Source: an uncultured Poribacteria bacterium | Lineage (GTDB): Bacteria > Poribacteria > WGA-4E > WGA-3G | DNA: 64,000 nucleotides | Assembly: GCA_951813545.1 (NCBI GenBank) | Contig: OX638352.1 | Coordinates: forward strand, 4,931,966 to 4,995,965 | Direction: 5' to 3' | Shown: positions 40,666-48,997 of the stretch, in pieces | Numbering within the stretch: the stretch's first letter is position 1 | Layout: each line of letters begins with the position of its first letter | Translations under genes and position numbers: made by a program | The notes under the pieces: model-generated | The model's database searches: none | What the model saw: the letters and a program-made list of their open reading frames with translations, nothing else | What the model was told of the DNA's origin: nothing

Positions 40666-43600
40666 TTAGAAGAAAGACCTGCCGAGTGAGTTTCCGGAGC
40701 CAAATGCATTGTAGGGCACGCCAGCCGGCACGGTCCGGAGTCCCCAAGTTTCGGTCGTCGCGTCGTAGCCGACACCCATGGAAATAGCGGGTTCTTGAAT
40801 GAGACTGACTTGGAACGTAAAGTCTTGACGGACATTGTTGTACCGTGGATCGCCGCGGTCAATGCCAACGCGGTTCCAAGAGATACGGAGACTCCAATCG
40901 TGAAGGTTCCGTGTCACTGTGAGACGTTGTGAGTAAAACTCCCGATCAATAGGATAATAGATGAGGCTCAGATCGAATTCAAGGTTTTGGCTATAACGGT
41001 ACCGACCGGTGGCAGTAATAGACCGTGACGCGCTTCTTGACGTATGGCGTTTGCTAAAGGAGTTACCGATACTAATGTTCCACGACTGCCGAGTATAACG
41101 GATATTGGTACGGATTCCAACGACTTTGAACTGTTTGCCATCAACCGGATGCGGATTGGGATCATGCGTAACCCGGAAGGTCATGTTTAGGTTTCGACTC
41201 GGAAGCGGGACGAATGTAAAATCACTCTCAATTGGCTCGTATTGACGCTCATATAAAGGATCGAACTCAGTGAAATCGGCGGTGAGCCGTGTATCAAAAT
41301 AGAAGATACGGTGTGCGGACTGACTCCGCCGGGTCTTGATTTCAAAGTTTGTATTGAAGTTATACGTGAGTCTCTTCCGTTCATAGAAATAGGTACTGGG
41401 ACCAAAGGGATAGAGGTTCTCATCTTCATCAACAGCCGGCTGATAATTAAACCGGAGTGAGGACTGAATTTCGTGTCTTAACTTCCGGAGCCCCGGGATA
41501 TAACTGACGTTGTAGATACGGAAAAGGGTATTCGTGGCAGTTCCGTTAAAACTGTAAACCCCCCTTATAATATTCCTATTCTGTTCCTGATCCCGGTCAT
41601 GCCAAATCATGTTCGTATTGAGATTGAGACCGAGTTGAAGTTCACGCAAGGGTGTAATAAGGAGCGTTGACTGCTTACGAACATCAAACCCAAGATCCAC
41701 TGTCTGTAGGAATACATCTCTTTCCTCACCCGCTTTCGCGCGATAGACTTCTCTAAAGAAATTGCCGAACTCAACATCCAGATCGAAACTTGTGCTGTCA
41801 AGGGTTGGAAAGGCGAGCAGTGAAAGAAACGGTTTTTCAGTTCGGAACCTTTCGGCAAGTGCTTCCATGCCATCGTTAAGGGTACCAAAGAGTGGAAAAG
41901 CATCCATACGCATCCGTGAGAAATTCACAGTGAGCTGCGGGAGTTTTTGTAGCGAGGTTGTGCCTTCACCCGTGAAATCGTGTATGTGTCGCATCTCAAG
42001 CCTGCTTGTAAAATCACCAATAGTTTCTCGCGAAAACCTCAGGTTGCCGTTCTCATCAACATCCTCGTCAGCGACGGTAGAAAACCCCGTGCCGTAAGTG
42101 AGTATCGCAAAAGAATTGAGTGTGGATTCACTGGGGAGTTTTAGTTCTTCCTTAAAATTACGGGCTTGCAACTCCGTCCTACCAGTGAAATTGATCGGAC
42201 GCCTACCGGCTTCTCGGTTATCCCATGGGGTATAGAAGGATTGGGTGTGTGCCCATCGCATAATCCAACGTCTACCGATTCGGGTGGCATTCTGCCGCTC
42301 GTAGGAATAGCGGTCTGCGCCGTAGAAGTAGAGGTCCCCTCGATACGTTCGTTTTTTATCCACCTTGAGCAGTCGGAAGGACTTTTTAGTCTGAATCGGA
42401 CGTCTACTAAATTCACCAGCGTACATCCCTCGTGCATCTGAGGCTACAGCACTCGGATCTTCCCACCGTCCTCGAAATCCGTTTTTTCGATAGACCTTAA
42501 GTTCATCTTCGTCCTCTCCATCTTCTTCGGGGGCTGCGTCCTCTGAATCAGGTTCCCCCTCAACCTGTTCGGAAGCGGTTTCGCCTTCCTCTTCATTCTC
42601 TGGTTCGCTTTGCTCCGCATCCTCGCTGTTGTCAGCATCGGTGGTATCAGAGTCTTGGGGTTGCTCTGACACATCAGGAACAGTATCGGACTCTTCAGAT
42701 TGAGCATCCTCGGTTGTGTCCGATGTTTTATCACCTTCTTCGATTTCTTCTTGAGTGGTTTCGTTTTCCTTTCCATTATTTTCTGGCTCGCTCTGCTCTG
42801 TCTTTTCGCTGCCATCAGTATCAGGTGCTTGTGGTGGGACTGGCACATCGGTAACAGCATCGGATTCTTGAGGTTGAGCGTCTTCGGTTGTGCCTTGTGC
42901 TTTATCACCGTCTTCGGTTTTTTCTGACGTAATCTCGCTTTCCTCTCCATTCCCCGGTTCGCTCTGTTCCGCATCCCCAGGCATCCCATTCTCTATGGCT
43001 TCTTCTGGCGCAGGATTCATCAGATCTTCGTAAAAAGCATCCCATTCTGCTTCAAACTGTTCAGCGATCTCCTCAAAAGTCGGGGTTTCCTCTTTCCTGA
43101 TTAACTGGAAAATGTAAAGTCCTTCGGGCATAGAAATAGGTCTACGTTCAGTGACATCCCCCGGATTTTCTAAACGTTTGACTGAGGGTTGCCAAGAAGA
43201 CTCCATCTCATTTAGCAGCATCCCTTTACCCTCATTGGGTTCTGACAAGACCGGTTGGGCAACATCAGCAAATTCATCAGGAATTTGTATTAACTGCTCA
43301 AAAGGCTCCCCTTCTTGGGCACGTTTGAGCATATCATTTGCCAACTCACCTATGATGTATTCTGTGTCCTCACTCGCGGCAATAGCAATGTCAATACGGC
43401 GGAGTTTAATTTCGCGTTCGCCATAGACATCAAGCACCTGTTCCGCTTTGAGGATGTGAAAGGCAGATTCAGTTTGGATAACAGGGCTAATTTCGCCCTC
43501 TTGTAGCGCGAAGACGGCTTCCTCCAAAACCGGATCGAGTTTCGGATTACCTTCCTCGTCAACTTCGCCGGGGACGAGGAATCCCATATCGCCGCCATCG

Positions 43601-44814
43601 TAACGGGTATCGTAATGGTCGGAATTGCTCTGTGCGATTTGTGCGAAGTTAGCGTCCTCTTCTTGGAGCTGTTTAAGGAGTTCTTCAGCGCTATCTTTCG
43701 CACGCTTCACGTCGTCGTTAGTGATTTTATATTCCAGAAAAATTTGCCTCAGCCAATAACGGTCATATTCACCATCAAGCCGGTCATGTAATTCGTCCGC
43801 CTTTTCTTTCAACTTTGTGCGTTGATTCGGTGTTACATCAGGTGGGATCGGGATATAAATTTCCTGAAACTGTGTATCATTGAATCGGTACTTTCCTTCA
43901 AACCCGTAACCTTGCCCACGTCTTGCACTCCTGTCGTAGAGCAACGCCCCGTCATAACGTCGTTTGCGTGCCACAGGTAAGATGATACTCAAGTTGGGAC
44001 CTTGGTAACTATCCGTTCCAACTTTGACGATAATCTTTGCGATTTTACCCTTACGCAGATCCCGACGCATAGCAGGGAAATAGAATAGCGGAAACCCACC
44101 AATGCGTAAAACTATATTTTTGGCGATCATCTCTTGGTTCATTCGGACAATGACTTCGGAGACACTGAAATAGTAGTGCGGATGTTTCAACGTGCACGTC
44201 GTGAGTGTCGCGCCGCGGATATAGGAGCGATCCTCTTCGATTTTAAAGATTTCACTCCCGCCAAAATACCATGGATCGCTAAATGTAAAGCCGTTGCGGG
44301 CAATTCCTTTTTTGTTTTCAAGGTTGAAGATGAGCTCGTCGGAGTAGGTCTCCTCGTTTCCTATCTTAAGGTGGACGTTTCCAGATGCTCGCATCAGATT
44401 TTCGTCAAAGTCAGCCCAGATATGATCTGCCCGGAGGATGACATCCTCAAATTTGATAAGAGCATTCCCGTGAATTTGGACGAAGTTATCGACCATAGCC
44501 AGATCGTCGCCATCGCCGATGACCATGCCTTCTTCAGGCACATCCGCCTCGGGGTTCAACCGTTCTGAGGTGGATCCTTCCTCTTGGGTCTGATCTGTGG
44601 GTTCGGATGGTTCTGCTTCGGTAGTGGGAGGTTCAGATGGCTGCGCATCTTGAGCGATAACGGCTGGTATTGGACAAAGGAGACATACGATGATTAATAC
44701 CGTTAGTGCTATATGTTCAATTCCCGACGCTGTGGTGCCGGCAGCGCGGCGTTGCACCGCCTTCGCGTATTGATGCTGATAACGGATAGGCACGTCAGAT
44801 TCGTTCTTTCTCAC
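40666..44814 (-). CDS. LptD-like outer-membrane protein with internal parvulin modules
   Basis: 1382 aa from a GTG at 44814. Residues 33-54 form an N-terminal signal. Residues 100-260 are an OstA/LptA-like domain that ends in TLTTCTLKHPHYYFSVSEV and GGFPLFYFP, the pattern at the LptD domain border. Residues 352-460 resemble a parvulin rotamase (RQIFLEY...GGDMGFL...FALQEGE...AFHILKAEQV), followed by a second, degenerate parvulin-like stretch (468-600). Residues 616-771 are an acidic repeat region. Residues 772-1382 are aromatic-rich beta-strands ending in Phe-Phe, as in a barrel. A 7-base gap to surA suggests coupling. Lipid export by this LptD-like protein is inferred. Confidence 0.82.
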   Translation of the reverse strand: MRKNESDVPIRYQHQYAKAVQRRAAGTTASGIEHIALTVLIIVCLLCPIPAVIAQDAQPSEPPTTEAEPSEPTDQTQEEGSTSERLNPEADVPEEGMVIGDGDDLAMVDNFVQIHGNALIKFEDVILRADHIWADFDENLMRASGNVHLKIGNEETYSDELIFNLENKKGIARNGFTFSDPWYFGGSEIFKIEEDRSYIRGATLTTCTLKHPHYYFSVSEVIVRMNQEMIAKNIVLRIGGFPLFYFPAMRRDLRKGKIAKIIVKVGTDSYQGPNLSIILPVARKRRYDGALLYDRSARRGQGYGFEGKYRFNDTQFQEIYIPIPPDVTPNQRTKLKEKADELHDRLDGEYDRYWLRQIFLEYKITNDDVKRAKDSAEELLKQLQEEDANFAQIAQSNSDHYDTRYDGGDMGFLVPGEVDEEGNPKLDPVLEEAVFALQEGEISPVIQTESAFHILKAEQVLDVYGEREIKLRRIDIAIAASEDTEYIIGELANDMLKRAQEGEPFEQLIQIPDEFADVAQPVLSEPNEGKGMLLNEMESSWQPSVKRLENPGDVTERRPISMPEGLYIFQLIRKEETPTFEEIAEQFEAEWDAFYEDLMNPAPEEAIENGMPGDAEQSEPGNGEESEITSEKTEDGDKAQGTTEDAQPQESDAVTDVPVPPQAPDTDGSEKTEQSEPENNGKENETTQEEIEEGDKTSDTTEDAQSEESDTVPDVSEQPQDSDTTDADNSEDAEQSEPENEEEGETASEQVEGEPDSEDAAPEEDGEDEDELKVYRKNGFRGRWEDPSAVASDARGMYAGEFSRRPIQTKKSFRLLKVDKKRTYRGDLYFYGADRYSYERQNATRIGRRWIMRWAHTQSFYTPWDNREAGRRPINFTGRTELQARNFKEELKLPSESTLNSFAILTYGTGFSTVADEDVDENGNLRFSRETIGDFTSRLEMRHIHDFTGEGTTSLQKLPQLTVNFSRMRMDAFPLFGTLNDGMEALAERFRTEKPFLSLLAFPTLDSTSFDLDVEFGNFFREVYRAKAGEERDVFLQTVDLGFDVRKQSTLLITPLRELQLGLNLNTNMIWHDRDQEQNRNIIRGVYSFNGTATNTLFRIYNVSYIPGLRKLRHEIQSSLRFNYQPAVDEDENLYPFGPSTYFYERKRLTYNFNTNFEIKTRRSQSAHRIFYFDTRLTADFTEFDPLYERQYEPIESDFTFVPLPSRNLNMTFRVTHDPNPHPVDGKQFKVVGIRTNIRYTRQSWNISIGNSFSKRHTSRSASRSITATGRYRYSQNLEFDLSLIYYPIDREFYSQRLTVTRNLHDWSLRISWNRVGIDRGDPRYNNVRQDFTFQVSLIQEPAISMGVGYDATTETWGLRTVPAGVPYNAFGSGNSLGRSFF

Positions 44815-44821
44815 GGATATT

Positions 44822-46126
44822 TTACTCTTTCAATTCGGTTTTGACGTAAGCGTTTTCAAGGAGTTTGTCGGTGTATGCATCCCATTCTTCCTGAAACCGC
44901 TGCTGGCGGAGTATTGAGGTAATCTGTCTCTTTTCGGTTTCACTCAGACTCGGGCTATTTCGCTCGTCAACCCTGAAGATGTGAAGACCGGATTCAGTTT
45001 CGTGGGGTTGACTGTAAGCTCCGGTTTCCAGTGCTTCAATCACCGCGCGCGTTTTAGGATTGAGTTCCGCCAAGGAGCGAACCCCGAGGTCGCCGCCGTT
45101 TTCTCGTGTCTCAGCATCGTCGGAATGTGCTGCCGCAAGTGCTGTGAAATCCTCACCATTTTCCAACTTTTTGAAAACTTCGACGATGTCTTCACGTGCT
45201 TCCTGCATAGCCTCTGCACTGGGTTCGAGCGGAACAATGAGATACCGAAAGGCAATTATCTGATCTGTTTTCTTTTCGACAGCGAAAACGTAAAGCCCTT
45301 CGTTTCCCTCAATGGGTTCACTCAGAGCACCCTCTGCCAAATCCTTTAAGACATTCTGAAATATCTCTGGAAATTGATCGAGCTCTTCAGTAGTGGCTTC
45401 TATGAGGATTCCGGCTTGCGAACTTGGGTTCTGCTTGATAACATATCGCTGTGCGAATTCTTCAAACTTCGTATTATCCGCCTTGATTTCATCAATGGTT
45501 TTTCTTACAGTCCCAAATGCAGCATCTCGGTCTGCTTGATTCGGCTCAAAGGCAACAAAGATGTGCCGCAAATGGACTTTATCTGCTTTAGTTGGCAGTT
45601 GGTCCCGATTCTCTTCAAAAAATTCTTGGATTTCGCTGTCTCGGACCTGCAATCGAGGGACAATCCTTCCCATGACCAGTCTCTCGGCTTTAAGATTCCG
45701 CTCTGACTGTTCCCGAAAAGCGAAAAGTGTCATCCCCTCTCGGTTTAACTGCTTCTTAAACTCTTCATCAGTTTCAATTTGGTATCTGTTTTTAAACTCT
45801 TGAACGTACTGCTCTATATCTGCTTCACTAACAGTAATTCTCAAGGTTAGCGCGGCTTCCAAAAGGAGCATTTGCCTGATAAGCCGATTGAGAAGCTGAT
45901 CTCGTTGACGTTCAGCCTCGTTGATCGCTTCACGCTCGCTGAAACGATAGACTTGCTGGAGTTCCATTGCACGTTGGTTCACTAAGACATCAAGTTCACG
46001 CTTAGTTACGACATCGTCATTAACGTAAGCGATGATGGTGTCAAAAGTGCGAGCGACCCCGACGCTTATACCGCTGCTGATGAATAATAGACAGAGCATC
46101 AGACAGGCAGCTACTTTGTAAGCCAT
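44822..46126 (-). CDS. surA: SurA-type periplasmic chaperone/peptidyl-prolyl isomerase
   Basis: 434 aa, the E. coli SurA length. A signal peptide (CLMLCLLFISSGISVGVA) is followed by the SurA_N domain (YVNDDVVTKRELDVLV). Two parvulin-like modules follow: HLRHIFVAFEP to VFAVEKKT, and FRYLIVPL with NGGDLGVRS and GLHIFRVDE. The second keeps the Gly-Gly-Asp-Leu-Gly and His of active parvulins, while the first lacks it. SurA folds outer-membrane beta-barrels, with LptD as a main client in proteobacteria. Here surA is immediately upstream of the LptD-like gene (7 bases). AAGGAGG lies 7 bases before the ATG. Confidence 0.9.
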   Translation of the reverse strand: MAYKVAACLMLCLLFISSGISVGVARTFDTIIAYVNDDVVTKRELDVLVNQRAMELQQVYRFSEREAINEAERQRDQLLNRLIRQMLLLEAALTLRITVSEADIEQYVQEFKNRYQIETDEEFKKQLNREGMTLFAFREQSERNLKAERLVMGRIVPRLQVRDSEIQEFFEENRDQLPTKADKVHLRHIFVAFEPNQADRDAAFGTVRKTIDEIKADNTKFEEFAQRYVIKQNPSSQAGILIEATTEELDQFPEIFQNVLKDLAEGALSEPIEGNEGLYVFAVEKKTDQIIAFRYLIVPLEPSAEAMQEAREDIVEVFKKLENGEDFTALAAAHSDDAETRENGGDLGVRSLAELNPKTRAVIEALETGAYSQPHETESGLHIFRVDERNSPSLSETEKRQITSILRQQRFQEEWDAYTDKLLENAYVKTELKE

Positions 46127-46149
46127 GTGTGTGCCTCCTTTACTGCGCG

Positions 46150-46180
46150 GGTGTGGCGCGATCTGGCGATCGCGCCTACA
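46150..46180. repeat. GGCGCGATC-TGG-CGATCGCGCC palindrome
   Basis: A 9-bp stem with a short loop occupies 46155-46176, just after the stop of the PpiC-like gene. It resembles the GCGGTT-type repeat units. It may attenuate transcription into surA, although no T run follows. Confidence 0.5.
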
Positions 46181-46196
46181 ATTTTACGGCAAAAGC

Positions 46197-47225
46197 CTAT
46201 TCTTCGGGTTGTTCCTCCGCGGCGGGTTCTTCAGTCTCCTCTTCCGCGGCGGGTTCTTCTTCGGATTGTGCCTCTGGAATGCGATCTACGTAGGTTTTGA
46301 CCTCAGCACGTTCACGAAGTTGACGTACCCACGCATCCATGAGTTGTTGTCGTTTTTCGCGTTCCACTTTTCGCACAACACTTTTACGGACATCTTCTTC
46401 TTCAAAAGGCTTTTGGTATTCATCGCGCGCTTCGTCTTTCCTGAATATCATGAAGTACTTCTGCCCTTGGACCTCGACCTCAACAACCGCATCGTGCAGT
46501 TCGCCAATCTCTGCACCGAATGCTGCATCTAAGAAAGGCTCAGTTCCGGTTGGGAAGGAGTCCCGACTAATATAGTCCGTGTCACCAGGAGAGGCAGGGT
46601 TCGCACCAGGACCGACGAGTTCCCCTCGGTCAGAAAACTCCTGAGCGACTTCAATGATGCCCTTACCCTCTTTAATTTGTGCGAACGCTTCATCAGCCCG
46701 CTCTTTATTGAGAACGGTAATACATGAAAGCCTCACTTGCGCGGGACGAACGTACTCCTCTTTGTGCGCTTCGTAGTATTCAATATAATCACCTTCACTC
46801 AAAGAGAGTTTATCGTCAACCTCCTGAGTCGTAATCCTCTTAACCATCAACTCGTGAAGGTAATCCTGAACTTTCTTGAGAATTTCCGGGTCTTCGTTGA
46901 GTTGTTGATCCCGAGCGAGACTGAGAATTAAGCGACTCTCCGCCATGAGAAGCATGTAGGTTTCCAGTCCTTCTTTGTCTTGATACTGACGCTGCTTGTA
47001 CTCAGGGAGTTCGCTAATCTCTTGCATCATCTCTTCAAGTGTGATGCGCTGTTTACCGTTCCAATCAAATTCAGCGATGACGGTTCCATCAGCACCGATT
47101 GCCTTGTCACCACAACTATAGAAAATAGGATGTGTGGCAAGAATCCCGATTAAAAGTAAAGGGACAACCGGAAGGCGGAACTGACTATTAATTTTGCCCA
47201 TGAAGCGGGCAACTGTTGTGAGCAT
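46197..47225 (-). CDS. PpiC-type peptidyl-prolyl isomerase-like protein (copy 1)
   Basis: 342 aa from the ATG at 47225, with AAGGAG 9 bases upstream. A hydrophobic N-terminal segment (LPVVPLLLIGILATHPIFYSC) may be a signal or a lipoprotein site, with the cysteine at 38. The middle is a SurA_N-like helical stretch followed by a parvulin-like domain (RPAQVRLSCITVLNKERADEAFAQIKEGKGIIEVA). The C-terminus is a glutamate-rich tail (AEEETEEPAAEE). It lacks the classic GGDLG and histidine, so catalysis is doubtful. It is a paralogue of the next gene. Confidence 0.8.
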   Translation of the reverse strand: MLTTVARFMGKINSQFRLPVVPLLLIGILATHPIFYSCGDKAIGADGTVIAEFDWNGKQRITLEEMMQEISELPEYKQRQYQDKEGLETYMLLMAESRLILSLARDQQLNEDPEILKKVQDYLHELMVKRITTQEVDDKLSLSEGDYIEYYEAHKEEYVRPAQVRLSCITVLNKERADEAFAQIKEGKGIIEVAQEFSDRGELVGPGANPASPGDTDYISRDSFPTGTEPFLDAAFGAEIGELHDAVVEVEVQGQKYFMIFRKDEARDEYQKPFEEEDVRKSVVRKVEREKRQQLMDAWVRQLRERAEVKTYVDRIPEAQSEEEPAAEEETEEPAAEEQPEE

Positions 47226-47246
47226 TTTTCTAACTCCTTTTCTTAT

Positions 47247-47364
47247 GGCTATCAGCAATCAGCAAAAAGGGTTTTCTGTAACAATTTACCGCGTCCTAAG
47301 CGTACGCCAAGATAGGTTTATTGTTACAGACTTACTTCTTTACTGCCTGCTGATCACTGATGGC
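47247..47364. repeat. MITE-like palindromic element
   Basis: Outer arms GCTATCAGCAATCAGCA (left) and TGCTGATCACTGATGGC (right) are inverted copies with few differences. Inner arms TCTGTAACAAT (47275-47285) and ATTGTTACAGA (47320-47330) are perfect. Total length is about 118 bases. It lies between the two PpiC-like genes and is related to the CAGC/GCTG repeats elsewhere. Confidence 0.7.
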
Positions 47365-47377
47365 TGACGGCTACTTG

Positions 47378-48352
47378 CTATTGGTCTGACTCGCCTGTTT
47401 CCGCTTCTTCTGGCTTCGGCGGTTCCGGAATATTTTCAGGATAGGTCCGCAGCTTGCCTTTCTCAGTGATCTCGGTGACCCACTCGTTGATGCGCTGGCG
47501 TTTCTTATCGCGTTCAACTGTTCGGCGGATATCGTCCTTGACTTCGTCGAATTCCTGCTGCCGATCTGGTTGATGCTCTTCCTTGCGGAAGATGAGGTAG
47601 AAGGTTTCGTCGTTGACATCAACCTCAAAAAGGGTATCCGTCATCTCGCCAATTTCTTGGTTAAAAACAGCCTCAGTGAATTCCGTCCAGCGCGGCGACA
47701 CGGACTTGGTAAACAGATAGGTGTTCCCCGGATCGTCCTCACTGGTGCTACCCGGTCCTTCGTTGGCGAGTTTACCTGCTTCAAAGAGCTCCTTTGCCAT
47801 CTCAACGATGTCTTTGCCTGCCTTGATAGCATCCAGGGTCTCGTTGGCGAAATCTTCGTCATCAAGGGTGATGCAGGTCGCGCGCGCTTTCGCCTCCTCA
47901 ATGTATTCACTCAAATTCGCTTGATAGTGCGCCATGAGATCCTCATCGGTAACGACGATTTTTGCATCCACCTCCGCCTCGGTTAATTTCTCAACCATGA
48001 GCTGATGGGTGTAATCCTCCAGTTTTTTGACGTGTTCAGGGAGCGTATCAAACCCGTCATCAGCCGCACGAAGGATTTTCAGTCGTTCCTCTATCAATTC
48101 CTCAAGATACTCGGATTTGTCCGCCCGACTTTTATAGTTCTGCTGACGGTAAACCGGCAATTCCGAGATTGCGGCGTTTAAGTCTGCCATTGAGATTTGA
48201 TGGGATTCGCCATTCCATTTGTATTCTGCCAAAATCACTTGGCTCTCGTCCATAGCAGGTGCGGGTTGTTCATGACTATCAGATTGAACAAACCGCCACG
48301 TCAACAGACACGTCATAGCGACAATTACAAAAACAGTAATCGTTTTTTTCAT
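47378..48352 (-). CDS. PpiC-type peptidyl-prolyl isomerase-like protein (copy 2)
   Basis: 324 aa. A signal peptide (ITVFVIVAMTCLLTW) is followed by AEYKWNGESHQISMADLNAAISELPVYRQ, closely like AEFDWNGKQRITLEEMMQEISELPEYKQ in copy 1. The parvulin-like part (ARATCITLDDEDFANETLDAIKAGKDIVEMA) again lacks the canonical catalytic residues. The C-terminus is acidic. Its ribosome site AAGGAA and start lie in a dispersed leader repeat, and a micro-ORF ends by overlapping its ATG (ATGA). Role: probably a holdase-like chaperone for envelope proteins, by context. Confidence 0.8.
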   Translation of the reverse strand: MKKTITVFVIVAMTCLLTWRFVQSDSHEQPAPAMDESQVILAEYKWNGESHQISMADLNAAISELPVYRQQNYKSRADKSEYLEELIEERLKILRAADDGFDTLPEHVKKLEDYTHQLMVEKLTEAEVDAKIVVTDEDLMAHYQANLSEYIEEAKARATCITLDDEDFANETLDAIKAGKDIVEMAKELFEAGKLANEGPGSTSEDDPGNTYLFTKSVSPRWTEFTEAVFNQEIGEMTDTLFEVDVNDETFYLIFRKEEHQPDRQQEFDEVKDDIRRTVERDKKRQRINEWVTEITEKGKLRTYPENIPEPPKPEEAETGESDQ

Positions 48353-48965
48353 ATCTTTAATGTTCCTTGCGGTTCGGTCAGGCCGGTTAGGGAAATGAAA
48401 TGCTTTTCCGTATATCCAGCCTGCCCGTTGGTTAGGCTTACGCGCTTTGGAAAATACGCGTAGTACAACTCTTTCATATCTTTAATGTTCCTTGCGGTTC
48501 GGTCAGACCGGTTGGGGAAATGAAATACTTTTCCGTATATCCAGCCTGCCCGCCCCTTCCCAGTAACGGGTGGGGACCCCGGTTAGGCTTACGCGCTTTG
48601 GAAAATACGCGTAGTACAACTCTTTCATATCTTTAATGTTCCTTGCGGTTCGGTCAGACCGGTTGGGGAAATGAAATACTTTTCCGTATATCCAGCCTGC
48701 CCGCCCCTTCCCAGTAACGGGTGGGGACCCCGGTTAGGCTTACGCGCTTTGGAAAATACGCGTAGCCCATCTGTTTCAGTAGACCCCTCGTTTGCACGAT
48801 TACGCAACAAAAACCTTAACGTTTGTTGCAACAATGTTCCTTGCGATTTGGTCAGACCGGTTTGGGAAATGAATTGTCTTTCCGTATATCCAGCCTGCCC
48901 GCCCCTTCCCAGTAACGGGTGGGGACCCCGGTTAGGCTTACGCGCTTTGGACACTGCGCGTAGCA
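48353..48965. repeat. Tandem array of leader repeats carrying micro-ORFs
   Basis: Four units follow each other; the first period is 125 bases, the second 151. Each carries CTGACCGAACCGCAAGGAA and, in the first three, an ATG after AAAGAT on the minus strand. The first unit lacks a 28-base GC-rich hairpin that the others contain (48553, 48704 and 48902 onwards), so it is an empty site. The unit nearest the gene opens a micro-ORF at 48477 (MKELYYAYFPKRV...) whose TGA overlaps the ATG of the PpiC-like gene. Confidence 0.8.
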
Positions 48966-48997
48966 CGTCTTTTTTACTTGACCTTTCGTTTTTCCGA

